A DNA stretch of 43,542 nucleotides from Flavobacteriales bacterium (GCA_027066995.1 JAMOMQ010000067.1:1-43542), one strand, 5' to 3'. Shown: positions 1 to 9,358, counted from the stretch's first letter. The notes: a model not told the origin generated them from the letters alone. A program made the numbers and translations.

Positions 1-1
1 A

Positions 2-133
2 TTTTTGTTACAAAAAGCCTTTGACAAGGTTTTAAACAAGTTTGAACGTCCTAAAAAGATTATTGAAATAGACCGTTTTTTGCGTGCCGGTAACGGTAAA
101 ATAAGACGTCGGCAAACATTGAATAGTTTGTAA
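2..133 (+). CDS. menE: C-terminal end of an AMP-forming acyl-CoA ligase, probably o-succinylbenzoate-CoA ligase (partial)
   Basis: Only the last 43 codons lie in the window, and the gene enters from the left edge. The tail contains a PKKIIEIDRFLRAGNGKIRRR-like stretch (part of it at about 58-115), which is the C-terminal subdomain signature of ANL adenylate-forming enzymes. The Lys in GNGK is the conserved catalytic lysine of the adenylation half-reaction. In this family that lysine contacts the acyl-adenylate. The short Arg-rich end resembles MenE of Flavobacteriia, which activates o-succinylbenzoate in menaquinone synthesis. That would suit a menaquinone-using organism with alternative complex III. 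The exact substrate cannot be read from this fragment, so another acyl-CoA ligase is possible. Confidence 0.7.
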   Translation, partial: FLLQKAFDKVLNKFERPKKIIEIDRFLRAGNGKIRRRQTLNSL

Positions 134-460
134 TAATATATAATGTATAAATAAATTATAAAATATGTTATTATTCGTTATTTGTGGGTAAACCTTTCAA
201 TATTAATTTCAAATGGTTACCCTTAAAAAAATTGAGTAATACACTTAATATCCATTTGATTTGGTTATGATATATGGGCTTATTCTTGTTATCTGCACTT
301 TTTTTAGCTTAAAAGATTAACAATTTAATTGTCAGTTAAATGTATTAGTAATTTTTGTGTTATTGGGTGTTAAAATATTTTTTATCTGCGAATGTTAAGT
401 AAATAATTATTTATCGGTTTTTAATCCAATAATTTTACAATCTCTTTTATTTTTAAAACA

Positions 461-490
461 TTGAAATAATTAGATTTTTTTGTAAATTTG
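461..490 (+). promoter_or_regulatory. Bacteroidota-type promoter, distal one for the CZB gene
   Basis: TTG at 461-463, a 19-base spacer and TAaaTTTG at 483-490 match the Bacteroidota primary sigma factor consensus. Transcription would start near 497, giving an untranslated leader of about 110 bases before the CZB start at 607. Confidence 0.5.
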
Positions 491-576
491 TTATAAAGAT
501 TTAGATATTATTATATTTAACACTTAATACTCAAATAACTTACATAAATTTATTTTTTTAATAGTAACAAAAGTTA

Positions 577-584
577 TATATTTG
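577..584 (+). promoter_or_regulatory. -7 promoter element, proximal one for the CZB gene
   Basis: TAtaTTTG exactly matches the TAnnTTTG consensus, 22 bases before the ATG at 607. No clear TTG is present at the -33 spacing. Together with the site at 461-490 it suggests tandem promoters. Confidence 0.45.
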
Positions 585-606
585 TGTTTTAAAAAAATAA
601 AATGTT

Positions 607-1044
607 ATGACAAAATCAGAAGCTATAGAACAAATACGAAAAGCCAAAGCAGGACATAAGAGATGGATGTCTTATGCTAAAGCCATGCACATGGGAATAA
701 AAGTCGACAAGGATGCAACTCCCTTAGTTGAGACAGATTGTTCTTTTGGAAAATGGTATTATGGTGAAGGACAAATTTTTTCTGAAATGGATTCGTATCA
801 AGCCATTGAAGAGCCTCATGAAATGTTACATCAAACTTATATGAAACTATTTAAAACCAAGAAACAACCACTTAAAACTGGTCTTTTAGTTTCAAAAAGC
901 AGAGCGCTTAAAGAAAGACAAAATGAATTAGATGAACTAATGAAACAACTTACTTATGTTTCTCAGATGCTTATGGAAAATTTAAAAGAATTTGAGAGTG
1001 ATTTAAAAAACATGAGTGATTTGGAATTTAGACAACTACAATAA
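607..1044 (+). CDS. Free-standing CZB (chemoreceptor zinc-binding) domain protein
   Basis: The 145-residue protein carries the full CZB zinc site in order: His17 with Trp20, then Cys45-Ser-Phe-Gly48-Lys-Trp50, then His71 and His75. The spacings (24 residues from Trp20 to Cys45, 20 from Trp50 to His71) agree with the family consensus HxxW / CxFGxW / HxxxH. In characterised CZB domains this 3-His/1-Cys site binds zinc with very high affinity, and the Cys can sense zinc or hypochlorous acid. CZB usually sits at the C-terminus of chemoreceptors or the N-terminus of diguanylate cyclases. Here no signalling domain is attached. Residues from about 85 to 145 are charged and predicted helical, perhaps a dimerisation or partner-binding helix. 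There is no signal peptide, so it should be cytosolic. The gene is monocistronic and ends directly against the convergent permease gene. The partner is unknown. Confidence 0.88.
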   Translation: MTKSEAIEQIRKAKAGHKRWMSYAKAMHMGIKVDKDATPLVETDCSFGKWYYGEGQIFSEMDSYQAIEEPHEMLHQTYMKLFKTKKQPLKTGLLVSKSRALKERQNELDELMKQLTYVSQMLMENLKEFESDLKNMSDLEFRQLQ

Positions 1045-2481
1045 TTATTTTTTTTTGGAACCAACCAAGGTCTTTATTTTTTCTATCCAATTGGATACCT
1101 GAACAAACTCACCGTCATTATGGGCTTTATAACTCAAGTAGATGCCCAATGGTAATAAAACAAATATAGCAAGCCACGCCCCGAGGTAAGGCGGAATACC
1201 GCCTTCTTCGGCGGCATTTTTTCCTAACATGCTTAATATATAGTAAGTTACAAAAATAATAACCCCAAAAACAACAGAGACCCCAAAACCACCTTTTTTG
1301 ATTATGGCACCCAAAGGAATACCAACCAAAAACATGATAATAACCATAACAGGATAGGTGAATTTTTCTGATAAGGCATGTATATATTTGTTGGTTCTGA
1401 TTTTTTGGTGGTAGAAATTATCGGTTTTTCTTTTGGTAAATTGTTTAAGTATTTCTGCTTTTTGAACGGCACGGCTATAGATGGTTTTCATCACACTTTG
1501 ATTTATCAAACCGGTATCTTTTATAACTTGATATATATCTTTGTAATTATTAACAGATACGGTTTTAGAAGTGTTTTTTATCAAATTACGCCGCATGATT
1601 TCTTCGGTAAAAGCTTTTTTGGTTTTCAACCTTTTTTGATTTAAGGTGTCAATTTCTTTTTTCAAATCTAAAACATTGAGCATGTGATGTGCCGCTGAAA
1701 CACTGGTTTCATCCATATTGACTTTATTCATTTCAGATATATCAATATTGATAGTATGCTCTTTAAAAGCGGTTTTCATGGCCGGAAACTTTTTACGTTC
1801 CGATACCTTTTTCTGTTGACGAGTCAGGTCTTCATAAAAAGCACCGTCATATAATATTAATTGTATCAACTGATTGTTGGGGTCGCTTCTAAATAAACCC
1901 GTTTTGGCAATAATTACTTTGTCAGGAATACCGTTTACTTTTTGATGAATAATGACGTCTTTTAGCCGGTTATTGTTTTCACCGTATTTTTTTTTGACAT
2001 GAATGTTGATACCTGCCATTTTAAAGTCGTTAAAAATACCTTCGGTAATGGCTACACTTGGCATTTTCTTTTTAATATTGCGACGTAAATTGCTAAACTT
2101 AAAATTGCCGTAGGGTAGGGCGGTGTTGGCAAAAATAAATGCCCCGACAGCTAAAATCAGTATCATGGGTGCCATGGCTTTCATCATACTTTTGAGCGAG
2201 ATACCCATGGATTTCATAGCGGTAAATTCCGATTTCTCAGCCATACTGCCAAAACTCATTATACCGCCCAATAAAATAGAGAGCGGAATGGCATTGAGCA
2301 CCACAAATGGTGAAATGTATAATAAAAATTTGAAAATAGTAATAACGCCCAAACCTTTGCCGGCCAGCTCATCAAAATACAACCAAAATGTTTGTAAAAC
2401 AAAAATAAAATAGATGATGATAAAACTCGGTATAAACTTTTTTAAAAAATTGGTCAGTATGTAGCGATTGACAATTTTCAA
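1045..2481 (-). CDS. LptF/LptG family permease (YjgP/YjgQ), lipopolysaccharide export
   Basis: This 478-residue inner-membrane protein should belong to the LptB2FG ABC exporter that drives lipopolysaccharide from the inner to the outer membrane. The N-terminus is typical: a basic start (MKIVNRYILTNFLKKF), a first membrane helix, a FxFWLYFDELAGKG loop, a second helix, and the SFGSMAEKSEFTAMKSMGIS segment that couples to the ATPase. A periplasmic beta-jellyroll and a charged insert fill the middle (about 130-370). Three more membrane helices follow at about 375-460. It is longer than the roughly 360 residues of the E. coli proteins because of the Lys-rich insert. LptF and LptG cannot be told apart here. 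It starts 1 base after the lolA stop, so it is cotranscribed with lolA and ftsK. Its stop codon abuts the CZB stop with no gap. Confidence 0.88.
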   Translation of the reverse strand: MKIVNRYILTNFLKKFIPSFIIIYFIFVLQTFWLYFDELAGKGLGVITIFKFLLYISPFVVLNAIPLSILLGGIMSFGSMAEKSEFTAMKSMGISLKSMMKAMAPMILILAVGAFIFANTALPYGNFKFSNLRRNIKKKMPSVAITEGIFNDFKMAGINIHVKKKYGENNNRLKDVIIHQKVNGIPDKVIIAKTGLFRSDPNNQLIQLILYDGAFYEDLTRQQKKVSERKKFPAMKTAFKEHTINIDISEMNKVNMDETSVSAAHHMLNVLDLKKEIDTLNQKRLKTKKAFTEEIMRRNLIKNTSKTVSVNNYKDIYQVIKDTGLINQSVMKTIYSRAVQKAEILKQFTKRKTDNFYHQKIRTNKYIHALSEKFTYPVMVIIMFLVGIPLGAIIKKGGFGVSVVFGVIIFVTYYILSMLGKNAAEEGGIPPYLGAWLAIFVLLPLGIYLSYKAHNDGEFVQVSNWIEKIKTLVGSKKK

Positions 2482-2482
2482 T

Positions 2483-3124
2483 TTAATCTAAGTCGTTTAA
2501 ATAATAGTCGGGATATTTGTTTTTGTTAAACCGGAATAATTTTTCGGGCATAACCGTATTGGTTTGAAAACGGGTGATATCCAAATTGATAACCGATCCG
2601 TTTTTTTCTACTATAATGGCATTATGGATATTGTTGGTGCGAGTATCAATACCCAATAAAATATATTTTTCTGGTGATTGGCTGTTTTTGGGGATTAATT
2701 TAACGTATTGAATCAAGCGACCGTTAAGTTTTTGCTTGATATCCATTTTTTTGGTATAACCTTTTTTATAAAAACTAAAAATTTTGTTGGGGGTAAATTC
2801 ATCATCGTCCTTATGACTTGATACATTTATTTCTTCATTTTCATGGATAATTTGATACCGCTTTTGTCCGTCAAAAATGTCATCAATTCCCATATAATTG
2901 GCATGAAACTTATTGCCTTCTATGCTTATTTTGCCTTTGGTTTGTTGTTTAACACCGGCTTTTTTGTTGTTTAAACTATATTTAAACTCTGCATATATGT
3001 TTTTATAACTGTTTAACCGGTTGGTTACTTTATTTAACAATTTTATGGCGGCCGGATCGTTTTGGGCTGTCATATTGGTAGTAAACATTGTGGTTATAGC
3101 TATCAAAAATAATAATCTTTTCAT
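2483..3124 (-). CDS. lolA: LolA-like outer-membrane lipoprotein carrier protein
   Basis: The 213-residue protein has an N-terminal signal peptide (about residues 1-20, cleavage near MTAQ-ND). Mature features are those of the LolA/LppX fold: a helix with NKVTNRLNSYKNIYAEF, a run of alternating strands including GKISIEGNKF, and a C-terminal DITRFQTN...PEKLFRFNKNKYPDYY segment. LolA chaperones lipoproteins across the periplasm from LolCDE to the outer membrane. In Bacteroidota the sequence is weakly conserved, but length, signal and position support the call. It lies between ftsK (40 bases upstream) and the LptF/G permease (1 base downstream), so two envelope transport functions share one transcript. 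Confidence 0.85.
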   Translation of the reverse strand: MKRLLFLIAITTMFTTNMTAQNDPAAIKLLNKVTNRLNSYKNIYAEFKYSLNNKKAGVKQQTKGKISIEGNKFHANYMGIDDIFDGQKRYQIIHENEEINVSSHKDDDEFTPNKIFSFYKKGYTKKMDIKQKLNGRLIQYVKLIPKNSQSPEKYILLGIDTRTNNIHNAIIVEKNGSVINLDITRFQTNTVMPEKLFRFNKNKYPDYYLNDLD

Positions 3125-3164
3125 GGTATGTTGTTTGTTTCTTAATTTGTTTTTGTTTTATTTA

Positions 3165-5525
3165 TTATAAACCGTTGTTAAAGAATTCGTCCAAGGCAAT
3201 AATATCCGGTATCAATACCTTACGGGCTTTACTACCTTCAAAGGGGCCTACAATACCCGCCGCTTCCAATTGGTCGATAATACGACCGGCACGGTTATAG
3301 CCCAATTTTAGTTTTCGTTGTAACAACGAGGCCGAACCTTGTTGGGCATTAACAATAATATAAGCCGCTTCTTTAAACAATTCGTCTCTATCTTCAATAC
3401 TATCATCAAAATTTGTGCCACTTGTTTCGTCTTCTACTTCGGGTAATGCAAATGCACTGGCATAGCCACGTTGTGATCCGATGAATTCGGTTACATTTTC
3501 AACTTCCGGTGTGTCTATAAATGCACATTGCAGTCGCACCAAATCGTTGCCTGTAGAAATGAGCATATCACCTTTACCAATCAGACGTTCGGCGCCACCG
3601 CTGTCCAATATAGTGCGGGAGTCGATTTTGGAAGTAACCGCAAAAGCAATACGTGCCGGAAAATTGGCTTTAATCATACCGGTAATAACATTGACTGAAG
3701 GCCGTTGGGTGGCAACAATCAGGTGTATCCCTACGGCACGTGCCAGTTGGGCAATACGGGCTATGGGCAATTCTATTTCTTTGCCGGCAGTCATCATCAG
3801 GTCGGCAAATTCGTCTATAACTAAAACAATATAGGGTAAAAAACGGTGCCCTTTTTCAGGATTGAGCAGGCGCTTTTTAAATTTTTCATTATATTCTTTG
3901 ATATTTCTGACCATAGCATCTTTAAGCAAATCGTAGCGGGCATCCATTTCTTTGGTCAGCGAATTGAGTGTTTTAACGACTTTGGTCACATCGGTGATGA
4001 TAGCTTCTTCTTCATCGGGGAGTTTGGCCAAAAAATGCCGTTCGATTTTATTGTATAAGGTCAATTCCACTTTTTTGGGATCTACCAATACAAATTTGAG
4101 TTCGGCCGGATGTTTTTTGTATAACAATGAGGATAAAATAGCATTGATACCAACCGATTTACCCTGTCCGGTAGCACCGGCAACAAGCAGGTGAGGCATT
4201 TTAGTTAAGTCAAAAGTGTAGGTTTCATTGGTAATGGTTTTGCCCATGGCCACGGGCAATTCCATATCAGCCTCTTGAAAACGTTTAGATTGTAAAACCG
4301 AACGCATGGGCACAATTTTTCGCACCTTATTAGGCACTTCAATACCGATGGTGCCTTTGCCGGGCATGGGTGCAATAATACGAATGCCTAAAGCAGCCAA
4401 TGACAGGGCGATATCATCTTCCAAATTTTTGATTTTGGAAATACGCACGCCGGCTTCCGGTATAATTTCATATAAGGTAACCGAAGGGCCAACCACCACT
4501 TCAATTTTAGAAATTTTAATTTTGAAATCCAAAAGTGTTTTGACAATTTTGTCTTTATTACGTTTGAGTTCCTTTTCGTTATAAGTAATATCCGTAGCGC
4601 CGTAATCTTTGAGCAAATCAAAGGTGGGAAAACGGTAATCGGCCAATTCTAAACGTGGATCAAAAGGGCCTTGCTGTTCTACCAAATGGGCGGCTTTTTC
4701 TATGATTTCTTCATCGCCGGCAACAGATATTTTCATTTGAGTTGTTTCGGAAGGATTGTTGGCAGGCTCTTTGGTTTCTTCCGGGATAATTGTATCGGCT
4801 ATCGATTCTTCTTCGACCGGATTTTTAATAACCAAGTCATCGTCTAATGTCATAATACCAACATCTTGAGTCGGAATTAAAGGTTCGTCATCCTCTGCGG
4901 GGTTATTGGTTTTCTGTGAAGTTTTCTGTTTATCAAGCGGTTTTTTTAGAGAAGTAAAAAAACGGACTATTTTGTCGGCATCCCATTGTAATTTGATACT
5001 GATAATGACTAACAATACCAATAACAAAAGCAAAATACTCCCGGCGTGCCCCAAAATTTGTTTGCTAAAAAAAGCTATTTCTTTACCAAACAAACCGCTC
5101 CAAAGATAATTGGACGGAAAAACCAACGCTAAAAGAAATGCCCCCGTATACATATATATAAACAACCACAACCAGCGCTTAAAATGATTGATCCATGGTT
5201 TTTTGGCAATAATTAACAAGCCCGAATATAAAATACCGAACGGAACTAATAAAGAAAGAACACCAAATCCTTTGTATGCCAGAGTGTTACCTAAGATAGC
5301 GCCTAATTTTCCGGCAAAATTTTTGGCAGGTTCCCCTTGTGTGGTCAAAACAAGGTTGCTTTGGTCAAATTTCCAATTAAAGAAAAATGAAATTAAAGCT
5401 ACAAACAATAGCAAAGCCGCAAAAATTAAAGTCAAACCCAAAATCAAACGTTGCCGTTCGTTGAGTTGAAAATTTTGTTTGGATAGCGCCTTGGACTTTT
5501 TTTTGGTTTGCTTCTTTTTGGCCAT
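3165..5525 (-). CDS. ftsK: FtsK/SpoIIIE-type DNA translocase
   Basis: The 786-residue protein is a septal DNA pump that clears and aligns chromosome termini for XerCD resolution during division. The N-terminal 190 residues contain a basic leader (KKKQTKKKSK) and about four membrane helices. A short acidic linker (about 200-290) follows. The motor domain has Walker A GATGQGKSVG near residue 452, Walker B LVIDEFADLM near 570, and the LIVATQRPSVNVITG segment after it. The last 65 residues are the winged-helix gamma domain (SASLLQRKLKLGYNRAGRIIDQLE) that reads orientation sequences. Length matches Bacteroidota FtsK, which has a much shorter linker than E. coli FtsK. It is the first gene of the ftsK-lolA-permease cluster. 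Many small frames on the other strand inside it are shadows. Confidence 0.96.
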   Translation of the reverse strand: MAKKKQTKKKSKALSKQNFQLNERQRLILGLTLIFAALLLFVALISFFFNWKFDQSNLVLTTQGEPAKNFAGKLGAILGNTLAYKGFGVLSLLVPFGILYSGLLIIAKKPWINHFKRWLWLFIYMYTGAFLLALVFPSNYLWSGLFGKEIAFFSKQILGHAGSILLLLLVLLVIISIKLQWDADKIVRFFTSLKKPLDKQKTSQKTNNPAEDDEPLIPTQDVGIMTLDDDLVIKNPVEEESIADTIIPEETKEPANNPSETTQMKISVAGDEEIIEKAAHLVEQQGPFDPRLELADYRFPTFDLLKDYGATDITYNEKELKRNKDKIVKTLLDFKIKISKIEVVVGPSVTLYEIIPEAGVRISKIKNLEDDIALSLAALGIRIIAPMPGKGTIGIEVPNKVRKIVPMRSVLQSKRFQEADMELPVAMGKTITNETYTFDLTKMPHLLVAGATGQGKSVGINAILSSLLYKKHPAELKFVLVDPKKVELTLYNKIERHFLAKLPDEEEAIITDVTKVVKTLNSLTKEMDARYDLLKDAMVRNIKEYNEKFKKRLLNPEKGHRFLPYIVLVIDEFADLMMTAGKEIELPIARIAQLARAVGIHLIVATQRPSVNVITGMIKANFPARIAFAVTSKIDSRTILDSGGAERLIGKGDMLISTGNDLVRLQCAFIDTPEVENVTEFIGSQRGYASAFALPEVEDETSGTNFDDSIEDRDELFKEAAYIIVNAQQGSASLLQRKLKLGYNRAGRIIDQLEAAGIVGPFEGSKARKVLIPDIIALDEFFNNGL

Positions 5526-5902
5526 TCAATTTGGTTGTTTTACAAACTTCAAAAATCGGAATTTTTAAGCAGAATAAAAAATTTATTTTAAAACCGTTTT
5601 TATAGGCGGCTATTATTTTGTTGAGCTGGTTTATTAGTCTTAAGCATATTATGTTTATGGAATAATTTTATAGCAAATAAATAAAATAACAATCAATGGT
5701 CAATATTTAATAAACTTTACACCTTGATAGCTTTAATATCTGATTCGTATAAAAATAGATAAAATTAAAGGTTCAACAATCTTTTTTAAATCAACTATTT
5801 GCATTACAAAAATAAAATAATCTGTAAAAATTTTCTTTTTTTCATAATACTTTGTATTTTCGCAGACTAATGTAAAATATAAAAAATAAATTATAGACAA
5901 AA
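5526..5902. other. Divergent intergenic region between ftsK and the PpiD gene
   Basis: These 377 bases are AT-rich, hold no visible gene and should contain both divergent promoters. On the reverse strand GATTTTTG (5550-5557, one mismatch) and TAttTTTG (5807-5814, exact) are candidate ftsK -7 elements. The forward candidate is listed separately at 5855-5862. Confidence 0.5.
5855..5862 (+). promoter_or_regulatory. -7 promoter element for the PpiD-type foldase gene
   Basis: TAttTTcG followed by CA matches TAnnTTTG with one mismatch, about 40 bases before the ATG at 5903. No TTG is seen at -33. Confidence 0.4.
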
Positions 5903-8038
5903 ATGGCAATATTAGGACAAATTCAAAGGAGATCGAGCGTATTAATTATGATTATTGCATTGGCATTATTTGCTTTTATCATTCAAGGTTTGATTAAAAA
6001 TTCATCAACCATCGGTAAAGGCAATGTTAATACCATTGCAGAGGTGGACGGACAAAAAATATCAAGAAACGATTTTCAAAAAAGGGTTGCTTTGGTGCAG
6101 AAACAAAGCCGCAATATTTCCAATATGCAAGCGATGAAATCCGTTTGGGATCAAGTGATCAAAGAAGCGGTGTTAAATAATCAGTTTGATAAATTGGGAA
6201 TTAAAGTCGGACAAGACAGAGTGCGCCAATTGATAGTGGACAATCCTTCTATAAAACAAGCTTTTACCAATAAACAAGGTGTTTTTGATGAAAATGCATT
6301 ATCGGATTATATCGACCAAATATATAAAAACAAAAATTCTAATCCCGAGTTATACGAACAATGGAAAAATTTTGAAAATTCCGTGTTAGAATCCGAAAAA
6401 GAAAAAATATATATGGATTTGGTCAAAGCGGCTGTCAATCCTACTTTAAAAGAAGGAGAGTGGTTGTATCACTATGAAAACGATGCCGTAGATTTTAAAT
6501 ATGCAGCCGTGCCTTACAGCACCATACCCGATTCACTGGTCAAAGTAACCAAAGACGATATTTTATCTTACATCAAAAAGCATAAAGACCAATATCAAAC
6601 CGAAGAAAATCGTAGCTTGGAATACGTATTTATTCCTTTAAAACCTTCGGCAAAAGACAAACAAAAAGTAGAAGAAGAGTTAAAAGCTTTGATTAACGAC
6701 AAAGAAGTTTTTGATGCCAAAGCCGATGATAAAAAACGCATTGAACAAGGCTTTAAAAACACTGCCGATGCCGAGGCTTTTGCCAATAAATATTCCGATG
6801 TCAAACAACAAGCCCGTTATTTCTTTAAAAATCAATTGCCTAAAGAATATGCAGATACTTTGATTAAACTTAATACAGGCGATGTGTTTGGTCCTTATAC
6901 GCTTAATGACAATGTATATTTGAGCAAGGTAATTGATGCCAAACAAATACCCGATTCGGCCAAAGCCGCTCATATCCTTATTGCTTACAAAGGTGCTATG
7001 AGAGCTAATCCTTCTATTGCAAGAAGTAAGGAAGAAGCTAAAAAGAAAGCAGACAGTATTTTAAGAGTGGTTAAAAGAAATCCTGCCAAATTTGCCGATT
7101 ATGCCAAAAAATTATCAGACGGCCCTACCAAAACCAAAGGCGGAGATTTGGGTTGGTTTACCTACGGACAAATGGTGCCCAAGTTTAATGACTTTGTATT
7201 TAACGGCAAAAAAGGTCAAGTAGGTTTGGTAGAAACGCCATTTGGTTTTCATATTATTAAAATCAACGATTTAACTAAACCCGAAAAAGCTGTTAAATTG
7301 GTTTCAATTATTAGAAAAGTTGAGCCTAGCACCGAAACTGAAAATGAAACTTTTGCCAAAGCGGCACAATTTGCCAATGAGGCTTTAAACACTAAAGATT
7401 TTAATGCCTTAGCCAAAGAAAAAGGCTATGAAGCCAAACCGGTAATGAAAATAGGTCGTTATGAAGACAACCTCCCCGGTTTAGGCCGTAATAGAGAAAT
7501 TGTTCGCTGGTTATATAAAAGCGACAGAGCGGTAGGCGATGTTTCCAAATTTGATATTGAAAACGGTCATGTCATAGTTTATGTTACCGGTATGCAAGAG
7601 GAAGGATTAATGAGTCCCGAAGAAGCTTCACCATTAGTAAAACCTATTTTGTTGAAAGAGAAAAAAGCTAAACTTATCAAAGAGAAGTTTAAAGGTAATA
7701 CTTTGGAAGAAATGGGCAAAAATGCCAATGCCAAAATTGGTGTAGCCAAAGGTGTAACCCTAAAAAATCCGGTTATTCCCGGTTTTGGACGTGAGCCTAA
7801 AGTGGTGGCTAAAGCTTTTGTTTTACAGCCCAAAGAAGTTTCAAAACCCATTGACGGTAACAGAGCTGTTTATGTTATAGAAACCATCAAAGTCAATAAG
7901 GCGGCTGATATAAAAAATTATTTGCCTTATGTTGAAAAACTTAAAAAAGAACGTCAAACAGGTATCAATCAAGATGTGGTCAAAGCTTTAAAAGAAAAAG
8001 CCGAAATAGAAGACAACCGCGCTATTATTTATCAATAG
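5903..8038 (+). CDS. PpiD/SurA-type periplasmic peptidyl-prolyl isomerase, membrane anchored
   Basis: This 711-residue protein has a short cytosolic start, one membrane helix (about 12-31, SVLIMIIALALFAFIIQGLI) and a large periplasmic part, the topology of PpiD. A SurA-N-like chaperone region follows the anchor (VDGQKISRNDFQKRV and downstream, about 45-200). The parvulin rotamase domain lies at about 345-455, with AAHILI, GGDLGWF and TPFGFHIIKI as landmarks. A further helical chaperone-like part completes the protein. It probably assists folding of exported and outer-membrane proteins near the Sec translocon. It stands alone between its own promoter and a strong terminator at 8065-8098. Confidence 0.92.
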   Translation: MAILGQIQRRSSVLIMIIALALFAFIIQGLIKNSSTIGKGNVNTIAEVDGQKISRNDFQKRVALVQKQSRNISNMQAMKSVWDQVIKEAVLNNQFDKLGIKVGQDRVRQLIVDNPSIKQAFTNKQGVFDENALSDYIDQIYKNKNSNPELYEQWKNFENSVLESEKEKIYMDLVKAAVNPTLKEGEWLYHYENDAVDFKYAAVPYSTIPDSLVKVTKDDILSYIKKHKDQYQTEENRSLEYVFIPLKPSAKDKQKVEEELKALINDKEVFDAKADDKKRIEQGFKNTADAEAFANKYSDVKQQARYFFKNQLPKEYADTLIKLNTGDVFGPYTLNDNVYLSKVIDAKQIPDSAKAAHILIAYKGAMRANPSIARSKEEAKKKADSILRVVKRNPAKFADYAKKLSDGPTKTKGGDLGWFTYGQMVPKFNDFVFNGKKGQVGLVETPFGFHIIKINDLTKPEKAVKLVSIIRKVEPSTETENETFAKAAQFANEALNTKDFNALAKEKGYEAKPVMKIGRYEDNLPGLGRNREIVRWLYKSDRAVGDVSKFDIENGHVIVYVTGMQEEGLMSPEEASPLVKPILLKEKKAKLIKEKFKGNTLEEMGKNANAKIGVAKGVTLKNPVIPGFGREPKVVAKAFVLQPKEVSKPIDGNRAVYVIETIKVNKAADIKNYLPYVEKLKKERQTGINQDVVKALKEKAEIEDNRAIIYQ

Positions 8039-8064
8039 CACAAAACTTAACAATATTTTAATAC

Positions 8065-8098
8065 AAGTCCGTTACAATAGTGACGGACTTTGTTTTTT
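8065..8098 (+). terminator. Rho-independent terminator after the PpiD gene
   Basis: An 11-bp stem (8065-8075 with 8080-8090, one T-G wobble) closes a 4-base AATA loop and is followed by a T-rich run to 8098. It lies 27 bases after the stop at 8038. Confidence 0.9.
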
Positions 8099-8124
8099 GA
8101 AATCAAAAAATAGCCGTAAATTTG
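8096..8124 (+). promoter_or_regulatory. Promoter of pgk
   Basis: TTTG at 8096-8099, a 17-base spacer and TAaaTTTG at 8117-8124 form a near-ideal Bacteroidota promoter 33 bases before the pgk ATG. Its -33 box overlaps the end of the upstream terminator's T-tract. Confidence 0.7.
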
Positions 8125-8157
8125 TTTTGATATAAGAAATAACCCAAAACCGAGTAT

Positions 8158-9351
8158 ATGAAAACCATAAACGATATAAACTTTAAAAACAAAAAAGCTC
8201 TGATAAGAGTGGATTTTAACGTGCCTTTAGATGCAGACTTTAATGTAACGGACAATACCCGCATAGTAGCGGCCAAACCGACGATCGACAAAATATTAAA
8301 CGATGGCGGTAGTGTTGTATTAATGTCGCATTTGGGACGACCCAAAGGTAAAGACGAAAAGTTTTCCTTAAAACATATTATTCCCGAGTTGGAAAAAGTA
8401 TTGGGACGCAAAGTTAAATTTGTCCCCGATTGTATTGGAGAAGCAGTTCAAAACGCTGTGGGTCAACTCAAACCGGGAGAAATTTTATTGCTCGAAAATT
8501 TACGTTTTTATCCCGAAGAAAAGAAAGGCGATTCCTCATTTGCCAAAGCCTTGGCAGATTTAGGTGTCGATTATTATATTAACGATGCTTTTGGCACGGC
8601 TCACAGAGCCCATGCCTCAACGGCTGTCATAGCCCAATTTTTTGACAAGGAACACAAAGCCGCCGGTAAACTTTTAGAAAAGGAAGTTACCGCCATTCAA
8701 AAAGCTTTGGATAAAGGTGAACATCCCGTTACGGCCATTATCGGTGGTGCAAAAGTGTCGAGTAAAATCGGTGTAATAGAAAATTTGCTCAATAAAGTGG
8801 ACAATTTGATTATTGTAGGCGGAATGGCTTATACCTTTCTTAAAGCTTTGGGCAATAAAATAGGTGATTCTATCGTTGAAGACGATAAATTAGACTTGGC
8901 TAAAAAAATATTGAAAGAAGCCAAAGAAAAAGGTGTAAACGTAATTTTGCCGGTCGATTTGGTTATAGCAGACCGTTTTAGCAACGATGCACAAACTAAA
9001 GTGGTTAAAGCCAATGAAATACCCGATGGCTGGCAAGGATTGGATATTGGCCCTGATACTCGTAAACTGATTGACGGGGTGATTCAAAATTCTAAAACCA
9101 TTATTTGGAACGGCCCGGCCGGAGTTTTTGAGTTTGACAAATTTGCCAAAGGCACCGAAAATATAGGTTTGTCTATTGGTAAGGCTTCCGAAAAAGGCGC
9201 TTATTCATTAGTAGGCGGCGGCGATTCGGTAGCGGCGGTCAAAAAATTGGGATTAACCGGTAAAATCAGTTATATATCAACCGGTGGTGGCGCTTTATTG
9301 GAAATGTTGGAAGGTAAAACTTTGCCCGGTATAGCCGCATTAACAGAATAA
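8158..9351 (+). CDS. pgk: Phosphoglycerate kinase
   Basis: Pgk transfers phosphate between 1,3-bisphosphoglycerate and ADP in glycolysis, and runs in reverse in gluconeogenesis. At 397 residues it has normal bacterial length. Clear motifs are RVDFNVPLD (about 17-25), SHLGRPKG (about 56-66), the substrate-binding RAHAST near 150, [10 protein letters not shown] near 195, the WNGPAGVFE segment near 315, and the nucleotide-binding GGGDSVAA near 354. No key residue is missing. The start follows a strong promoter, and no RBS-like purine tract is obvious, as is usual in Bacteroidota. Only 7 bases separate it from the lytic transglycosylase gene, so the two are likely cotranscribed. Confidence 0.98.
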   Translation: MKTINDINFKNKKALIRVDFNVPLDADFNVTDNTRIVAAKPTIDKILNDGGSVVLMSHLGRPKGKDEKFSLKHIIPELEKVLGRKVKFVPDCIGEAVQNAVGQLKPGEILLLENLRFYPEEKKGDSSFAKALADLGVDYYINDAFGTAHRAHASTAVIAQFFDKEHKAAGKLLEKEVTAIQKALDKGEHPVTAIIGGAKVSSKIGVIENLLNKVDNLIIVGGMAYTFLKALGNKIGDSIVEDDKLDLAKKILKEAKEKGVNVILPVDLVIADRFSNDAQTKVVKANEIPDGWQGLDIGPDTRKLIDGVIQNSKTIIWNGPAGVFEFDKFAKGTENIGLSIGKASEKGAYSLVGGGDSVAAVKKLGLTGKISYISTGGGALLEMLEGKTLPGIAALTE

Positions 9352-9358
9352 AATTTAT

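Larger units (their letters stand above)
134..606. other. Intergenic region, no gene seen
   Basis: This is 473 bases of very AT-rich DNA between the ligase gene and the CZB gene. No open frame with coding character was seen. It holds two forward promoter-like sites (461-490 and 577-584). There is also a weak bulged inverted repeat (GGGTAAACC at 186-194 with GGTTACCC at 215-222, 20-base loop) that is not followed by a T-tract. Confidence 0.6.

Noticed and set aside
186-222. Inverted repeat GGGTAAACC / GGTTACCC as a terminator for the ligase gene
   Set aside because: The stem is short with a bulge and a 20-base loop, and no T-tract follows on the forward strand.
3481-4584. Several open frames on the forward strand opposite ftsK
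   Set aside because: They are antisense to a strongly conserved gene, share no recognisable motif, and have composition expected from the complementary codons.
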